Below the pieces are notes generated by a model. That model was not told the DNA's origin and made no database searches. It worked only from the letters and a program-made list of their open reading frames with translations. From the NCBI GenBank assembly GCA_040394255.1, contig JBEBSP010000050.1:1-16677 (forward strand): 16,677 nucleotides of DNA, read 5' to 3'. The DNA comes from Agaricicola taiwanensis_A. Its GTDB lineage: Bacteria; Pseudomonadota; Alphaproteobacteria; Rhizobiales; Methylopilaceae. Positions within the stretch are counted from its first letter, which is position 1; every line of letters starts with the position of its first letter. Shown one piece after another: positions 12,764 through 16,677 of the stretch. The translations under genes and the position numbers were made by a program.

Positions 12764-12981
12764 GATCTGTCTCCGAAGCTGGGGTGTTGGGATGAGTGCG
12801 GTGCGGACGAGTGCCGGAACAGCGATCGGGCGGCACGCTCCGCGTCGCAGGGGCGGGAAAAGATGCGCCCATCGAGCGCATTGAACTGGTGAAGCGCGGC
12901 GTGAAAGCGGAAGCCATTTGCGTCGGCGGCAACGATGCCTGCCGACGCTCCTGCGATTTCGATGATATATGCGTTGGACAT
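12760..12981 (-). CDS. Small conserved-looking protein coupled to the FMN reductase
   Basis: This 73-residue protein opens with a compact segment, MSNAYIIEIAG..AGIVAAD, then GFRFHAALHQFNALDGRIF and an AERAARSLF helix, and ends in a Ser/His-rich tail (about 57-73) that looks disordered. I do not recognise a named family. The call rests on a strong AAGGGGG ribosome binding site six bases before ATG 12981 and on the ATGA overlap of its stop with the reductase start, a layout typical of a translationally coupled pair. A hairpin (CCGAC 12995-12999, GTCGG 13003-13007) sits just before the binding site. There is no signal peptide. A role alongside the reductase is inferred from context only. Confidence 0.7.
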   Translation of the reverse strand: MSNAYIIEIAGASAGIVAADANGFRFHAALHQFNALDGRIFSRPCDAERAARSLFRHSSAPHSSQHPSFGDRS

Positions 12982-13263
12982 GGGACCCCCTTCACCGACA
13001 AGGTCGGCGGTAAGGTATTCTGGATCAGGATAATTGATGTGCGCACTGCTCAGGCACAGAGCATATGAGCAACAGTGCTTATTGCGAGTTTTGTGAATTA
13101 TTCGACGGCATAGTGGCCTCTTTATAGTTGAGCCACGAAGCCGAGTATGCTCCGTGACGCTTTAGCGTTTGGTGACGCGGCGCAAGCTGCTTATTCAAAT
13201 CACCGCGGGTCGGCAGGAACGACCATGATGCATTATCTACACATGAGAATTGGACTGTCAATA

Positions 13264-13301
13264 TATAACCTATAAAATTAGTAGGGTTATAAAATCAACC
13301 C
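13264..13301. repeat. Overlapping, mutually exclusive inverted repeats in an AT-rich segment
   Basis: TATAACC (13264-13270) pairs with GGTTATA (13285-13291). The same central GGGTT (13284-13288) can instead pair with AACCC (13297-13301). The three elements therefore form two alternative hairpins, or an array of operator half sites in alternating orientation. The surrounding sequence is unusually AT-rich for this genome. Confidence 0.4.
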
Positions 13302-13534
13302 GTACTTTATGTTGTTTTGGCGGCAGGCCTCGCCTTTCAACGAGGCTGAAGGATTGCGGCATTCGTTGTAAATCTTGGGAATTCCGGTGACTTTTCAGAA
13401 TGCTGGGCGGGTTGCCACTTCCCGCAGAAGAGGCGGCAATGCCGATACCATCGACAGCAACATAAGGTTGAACGTGGTCATAGAGCGGCCCTTCAAGGGT
13501 ATCGCAGCAAGAAAGCACTTGGGGAATTTCAACA

Positions 13535-13570
13535 TGTTGACAATCAACAATTTATCGACAAGCTTATACT
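13535..13570 (+). promoter_or_regulatory. Candidate operator and promoter elements of the tct operon
   Basis: TGTTGA-CAA-TCAACA (13535-13549) is a perfect 6-base inverted repeat that contains a consensus -35 TTGACA (13537-13542). TATACT, a good -10, lies at 13565-13570, but the 22-base gap between them is too long for a normal sigma-70 promoter. Either only one of the two is used or the operator is independent of the promoter. The palindrome resembles sites bound by dimeric regulators of the GntR type; no regulator gene is visible nearby. The tctC start is about 100 bases downstream. Confidence 0.4.
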
Positions 13571-13669
13571 GTTGCGCGCGGTGCAGACTTGAATGAAAGA
13601 CGGGCGAACAAGAACGACCAATAAAATAATTTTCCTGGGATGCACTGCCGAATATCAGGGAGGATTAAG

Positions 13670-14659
13670 ATGGCTGCCAGGTGCAGTATAGTTTTGAGCT
13701 TGATGGCTTCCATGGCGCTCATGGGGCCGAATGCGGCTCAAGCTCAACAGTTTCCATCGAGAGATATGACTTTCGTCGTACCTTTCAATCCCGGCGGCTC
13801 CTCGGATCCGCTGTCACGCGCCTTCGCCGTGCAATTGGAGAAAAAGCTCGGCGGCAACATCAACGTCGAAAACCGACCCGGCGGATCGGCAACCATCGGA
13901 ACGAACCTGGTCGTCTCCGCACAGCCTGATGGCCACACCATTGGCCTCGGTGACAGCGCGGCCCTCATCTATCAGCCTATGGTCAATCAGAACCTGCAAT
14001 ATAAGTCCACAGACGACTACACAGTTATAACCAAGCTGGCCGATGTTCCCGCCATCCTCGTGGTGAAGCCCGAAGCGAAATGGAACACTTTTGACGAGTT
14101 CCTGGCGGATGCGCGCGCCAATCCTGGCAAACTCCGCGTTGGCGTATCGGGCGTCCGCTCCATCGCCGACCTGGTGACGCAACAACTCAACCGCGCCGCT
14201 GACGTGGATATTGCCACCGTGCCCTTTACCGGCGGCGGCGGCGAAGCCCTTCTGGCCGTCATGGGCGGCCGCATCGAAGGCGCCATGGGCTACGGCGGCA
14301 ATACCATTGCACAAATCAAGGCCGGCAAGCTGAAAGCGCTGGCCGTCTTCACACCGGGCAAGTATCCGCCGCTTCCCGACGTGGTGTCCGTGCCGGATGC
14401 CGGCTTCAAGGCCAACATTCCCGCCAGCTATACGATCATCGCCCCCAAGGGGCTTCCGCAAAGCGTCCTCGACAAGCTGGCGGACGCCTCGCGGGCGGCG
14501 ATCGATACGCCGGAGATGAAGGAGTTCGCGGCGAACAATGGCTTCGTTCTGGATCCCAAGGATCCCGACGCCGCCAAGGCGGAACTCAAGGAGTTCTCCG
14601 AGGAGCTGGTAGGCCTGATAAAATGGCTGGACGAAAAGCAGGCTAAGGCGAAGCAATGA
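13670..14659 (+). CDS. tctC: TTT transporter periplasmic solute-binding protein (TctC/Bug family)
   Basis: The 329-residue product is a complete Bug-type extracytoplasmic binding protein. It has a signal peptide (1-25, cleavage AQA-QQ), then FPSRDMTFVVPFNPGGSSD with the family's PGG..D ligand loop at 41-46, ENRPGGS and PDGHTIGLGD, followed by the usual two-lobe fold. It captures a carboxylate-type solute in the periplasm and delivers it to the TctAB membrane complex. The substrate cannot be deduced. The segment GVSGVRSIADLV lacks the GSxxH pattern common in many relatives, so specificity may differ. ATG 13670 is chosen over ATG 13640 because GGAGG (13659-13663) is ideally spaced. The stop overlaps tctB as ATGA. 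Confidence 0.93.
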   Translation: MAARCSIVLSLMASMALMGPNAAQAQQFPSRDMTFVVPFNPGGSSDPLSRAFAVQLEKKLGGNINVENRPGGSATIGTNLVVSAQPDGHTIGLGDSAALIYQPMVNQNLQYKSTDDYTVITKLADVPAILVVKPEAKWNTFDEFLADARANPGKLRVGVSGVRSIADLVTQQLNRAADVDIATVPFTGGGGEALLAVMGGRIEGAMGYGGNTIAQIKAGKLKALAVFTPGKYPPLPDVVSVPDAGFKANIPASYTIIAPKGLPQSVLDKLADASRAAIDTPEMKEFAANNGFVLDPKDPDAAKAELKEFSEELVGLIKWLDEKQAKAKQ

Positions 14660-15129
14660 TCTCGGCATCTGCGAACAAGCGCAGGGCCTATCTGGTGATA
14701 GGCGGCGGGGGCGTTCTCCTCGCCGCCGGCTACATCGCCCTGTCGTTTGATTTACCTCTCGGCAAACTCAACAGTCCCGGAGCCGCAATTTTTCCGCTGA
14801 TCGTTGGCGGCCTGTTTCTGCTTGGCAGCCTCTCGGTCATATGGGAGGGCCTGAAGACAGAGCCGTCCGAAATCGTCGGCATGCCCGCCGGCGCCGACCT
14901 CTGGCGCCTGCTGGCCTTGGCCGGCATCACGATCGGCTATGTGGTTCTTGTTCCCTGGATCGGGCAGTTTGTCGCCAGCGTCATCTTTTGCGCGCTGCTC
15001 ATGAAACTGCTGATGCCGAGCCTGTCGGCACTCGGAATCATCATTCGATCGCTCATCCTCATGGTGCCCATCCACTATCTCTTCATAGAGTTCATGCGGG
15101 TCCCCATGCCCAAGGGCGTCTTTTTCTAA
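14656..15129 (+). CDS. tctB: TTT transporter small membrane subunit (TctB family)
   Basis: The 157-residue protein has four predicted membrane segments, two near the N-terminus (about 11-30 and 45-63) and two in the C-terminal half from about 83 onward. Between the first two lies the family's S-PG-x-x-FP pattern (40-47). TctB is the small, poorly conserved inner-membrane subunit that works with TctA and the binding protein TctC in secondary, cation-driven uptake. ATG 14656 overlaps the tctC stop as ATGA, and tctA starts 15 bases after its stop. The order C-B-A and the direction are those of the standard operon. Confidence 0.9.
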   Translation: MISASANKRRAYLVIGGGGVLLAAGYIALSFDLPLGKLNSPGAAIFPLIVGGLFLLGSLSVIWEGLKTEPSEIVGMPAGADLWRLLALAGITIGYVVLVPWIGQFVASVIFCALLMKLLMPSLSALGIIIRSLILMVPIHYLFIEFMRVPMPKGVFF

Positions 15130-15144
15130 CGTGAGTCATACGGC

Positions 15145-16671
15145 ATGAATGCGCTTGAAGGATTGATGTTCGGATTCAGCGTCGTGCTGACCTTCCAGAA
15201 TTTGCTGGCGGCGCTGGCCGGAGCTTTTCTCGGCACAGCCATCGGAGTTCTGCCGGGGTTGGGGCCTGTGGCCGGCATCGCGATGCTGCTCCCCCTCACC
15301 TTCTCGCTCGATCCAACCGCCGGCCTGATCATGATGGCCGGGATGTACTATGGCGCCCAGTACGGCAGCTCTACGACCGCCATACTGATCAACATGCCCG
15401 GCGAATCCTCCTCGGTCGTAACCTGCATCGATGGTTATCAGCTCACCAAAAAGGGGCGCGCCGGCGGTGTCCTGTCGATCGTTGCGCTCGGCTCCTTCAT
15501 TGGGGGAAGTCTGTCCGTTATCGGTGTGATGCTGTTTTCTCAGGTTCTGGCCGACGTTGGGATCATGTTCGGCCCCTCAGAGTTCTTTGCCTTGACCGCT
15601 GGCGGACTGCTGATCTTGTCACGCATTACCGGTGGTTCATTCGCCGCCGGCATTTTCCCGATGGCGATCGGCCTCGTCCTCAGCACCATCGGCGAAGAAC
15701 CCGTCACGGCGCAGAACCGGTTCACCTTCGGCTACAATGATCTCCGTCAGGGCATCGAGCTGGTGGCCCTTGTGGTCGGCCTCTACGGTCTTGCCGAGAT
15801 CATGTTCCTGGTCGAGAGCCTGAGGACACAGGTCAAGCCGCAACCTGTCTCCATGCGCGAGATGATGCCGACACGTGAAGAGATGCGCCGGTCCTGGGCA
15901 CCCTATGGGCGTGGCACCCTTATCGGATTTATCTTCGGCCTGCTGCCAGGACCCTCGGCAACACTGTCCAGCTTCGCCAGCTACCAGCTGGAGAAGTCGG
16001 TTTCAAAGTACCGCCACGAGATCGGGCATGGAGCCATCGAAGGTGTCGCCGGGCCGGAAACCGCCAACAACGCGGCGGCAACCTCGGGAATGGCCCCTCT
16101 GCTGGCGCTCGGTATACCCTTCGGTGCGACCACGGCGCTCATGCTGGCCGCCCTGATGGTTCACGGCATCGAACCGGGGCCGCTGCTTCTGACAAATCAC
16201 CCGGAAATTTTCTGGGGCGTGATTGCTTCCATGTTGATTGGAAACGTGGTGCTGCTGGCGCTGAACATTCCCCTGATCGGCATTTGGGTAAGCCTGTTGC
16301 GCATTCCCTATCACATCTTCCTGCCGATCATCCTTGTGCTGGTGGTAATCGGAGCGTTCAGCGTACGTAACAGCATGCTGGACGTCTATATGCTCTTGTT
16401 GTTGGGTGGAGCAGGTTATCTGCTGCGCAAGTTTGATTTCCAGCTCGCGCCCATGGTGATTGGGCTGGTGCTTGGACCGCTGATGGAAAAGCACATGCGG
16501 GAAGCTCTCTTCATGAGCCTTGGCGATGTATCCGTATTCTACAGCTCGTATATCTCGATTGCGATTTGGATAGCGGTATTTTTTATCATGACGGCAGGAC
16601 TACAGAAGAAAATTCTGAAGAAGATTTTTGGATTGAAGCTTGATATGCCAAAATTCGAGAATACAGAGTGA
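15145..16671 (+). CDS. tctA: TTT transporter large membrane subunit (TctA family)
   Basis: The 508-residue permease is complete and of normal family length, with about 11-12 hydrophobic segments. Signature blocks are GVLPGLGP (34-41), YYGAQYGSSTTAIL.NMPGES (68-88), a second loop GLLPGPSAT (265-273), and EGVAGPETANNAA (299-311) followed by LGIPFG. The repeat of the LPG motif reflects the known internal two-fold symmetry of TctA. It forms the transport path for the solute delivered by TctC, probably driven by a cation gradient. The ribosome binding site before ATG 15145 is weak (GTGAG), consistent with translation continuing from tctB. The TGA stop overlaps an ATG in the next frame. Confidence 0.95.
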   Translation: MNALEGLMFGFSVVLTFQNLLAALAGAFLGTAIGVLPGLGPVAGIAMLLPLTFSLDPTAGLIMMAGMYYGAQYGSSTTAILINMPGESSSVVTCIDGYQLTKKGRAGGVLSIVALGSFIGGSLSVIGVMLFSQVLADVGIMFGPSEFFALTAGGLLILSRITGGSFAAGIFPMAIGLVLSTIGEEPVTAQNRFTFGYNDLRQGIELVALVVGLYGLAEIMFLVESLRTQVKPQPVSMREMMPTREEMRRSWAPYGRGTLIGFIFGLLPGPSATLSSFASYQLEKSVSKYRHEIGHGAIEGVAGPETANNAAATSGMAPLLALGIPFGATTALMLAALMVHGIEPGPLLLTNHPEIFWGVIASMLIGNVVLLALNIPLIGIWVSLLRIPYHIFLPIILVLVVIGAFSVRNSMLDVYMLLLLGGAGYLLRKFDFQLAPMVIGLVLGPLMEKHMREALFMSLGDVSVFYSSYISIAIWIAVFFIMTAGLQKKILKKIFGLKLDMPKFENTE

Positions 16672-16677
16672 TGGAAG
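16671..16677 (+). CDS. Probable first codons of a further gene after tctA
   Basis: The tctA stop TGA (16669-16671) shares its last base with an ATG (16671-16673) followed by GAA, the TGATG overlap common in coupled operon genes. Only seven bases are visible, so no product can be named. TTT operons often carry an enzyme for the imported acid in this place, but that is general knowledge and is not read from the sequence. Confidence 0.3.

Larger units (their letters stand above)
12982..13669. other. Gene-free divergent region between the reductase pair and tctC
   Basis: I see no supported gene here. The longest open frames, 60-90 codons on either strand, lack ribosome binding sites and recognisable motifs. 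The stretch at about 13080-13310 and the last 130 bases are clearly AT-richer than the coding sequence around them. It holds the leader of the leftward small gene, hairpin GCCTCG (13327-13332) with CGAGGC (13341-13346), the short repeat ACGCT-TT-AGCGT (13157-13168), nested inverted repeats at 13264-13301 and a candidate operator at 13535-13549. Confidence 0.5.

Noticed and set aside
12796..13068. Rightward 90-codon frame opposite the small gene next to the FMN reductase
   Set aside because: The leftward frame has a strong ribosome binding site and an ATGA overlap with the reductase; the rightward one has neither.
13270..13518. 82-codon leftward open frame and an overlapping 73-codon rightward frame (13375-13596) in the divergent region
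   Set aside because: Neither has a ribosome binding site, recognisable motif or typical codon use, and both lie in the region expected to be regulatory.

Overview
The window reads as a chromosomal stretch of an alphaproteobacterium, most likely of the order Hyphomicrobiales (Rhizobiales). The reasons are a GC-rich coding style with GC-ending codons, the compact yggT-DUF167-folD cassette beside a family I inorganic pyrophosphatase, a filamentous-haemagglutinin-type giant protein with GLUG repeats, and a tripartite tricarboxylate (TTT) transporter. The genus cannot be fixed from the sequence alone.

Layout. Positions 1-35 hold the first codons of a leftward gene that leaves the window. Positions 189-1201 carry two tandem rightward genes for related small coiled-coil proteins of unknown function, closed by a strong hairpin (1225-1255). 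A GNAT acetyltransferase (1359-1865) and inorganic pyrophosphatase ppa (1960-2487) follow. Convergent to ppa is a leftward, translationally overlapping trio: a YggT membrane protein, a DUF167/YggU protein and folD (2498-3971). A tRNA-Ala(CGC) with encoded CCA lies at 4100-4175, followed by 303 bp without a gene but rich in inverted repeats. Leftward from there are a TerB-domain protein (4479-4946) and a 2282-residue secreted adhesin-like protein of the two-partner-secretion TpsA type (5001-11849), the dominant object of the window.

The giant protein contains, in order, a long signal peptide, a TPS (haemagglutination activity) domain, a beta-helical stretch, two successive GLUG modules (about 14 and 10 repeats at a period near 33 residues), a carboxypeptidase-regulatory-like domain, a second haemagglutinin-like stretch, two MBG-like domains, and a C-terminal tail with the only two cysteines of the mature chain. 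No TpsB/Omp85 partner is present in the window. Upstream of it, on the same strand, are a small uncharacterised protein and an FMN reductase of the SsuE/MsuE type whose start and stop codons overlap. An odd out-of-frame open segment follows the reductase.

The right end is a rightward tctC-tctB-tctA operon (13670-16671). It encodes a periplasmic Bug-type binding protein, a small membrane subunit and a large membrane subunit, and together these take up a carboxylate-type solute whose identity cannot be read from the sequence. It is preceded by a gene-free, partly AT-rich 690 bp region with candidate operators, and a further gene probably begins at the last bases of the window.

I see no phage, insertion sequence, CRISPR array or defence system. 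The features most worth a second look are the architecture and C-terminal cysteine pair of the giant protein, the coiled-coil paralogue pair, the reductase with its small coupled partner and out-of-frame tail, and the possibly leaderless TerB gene.
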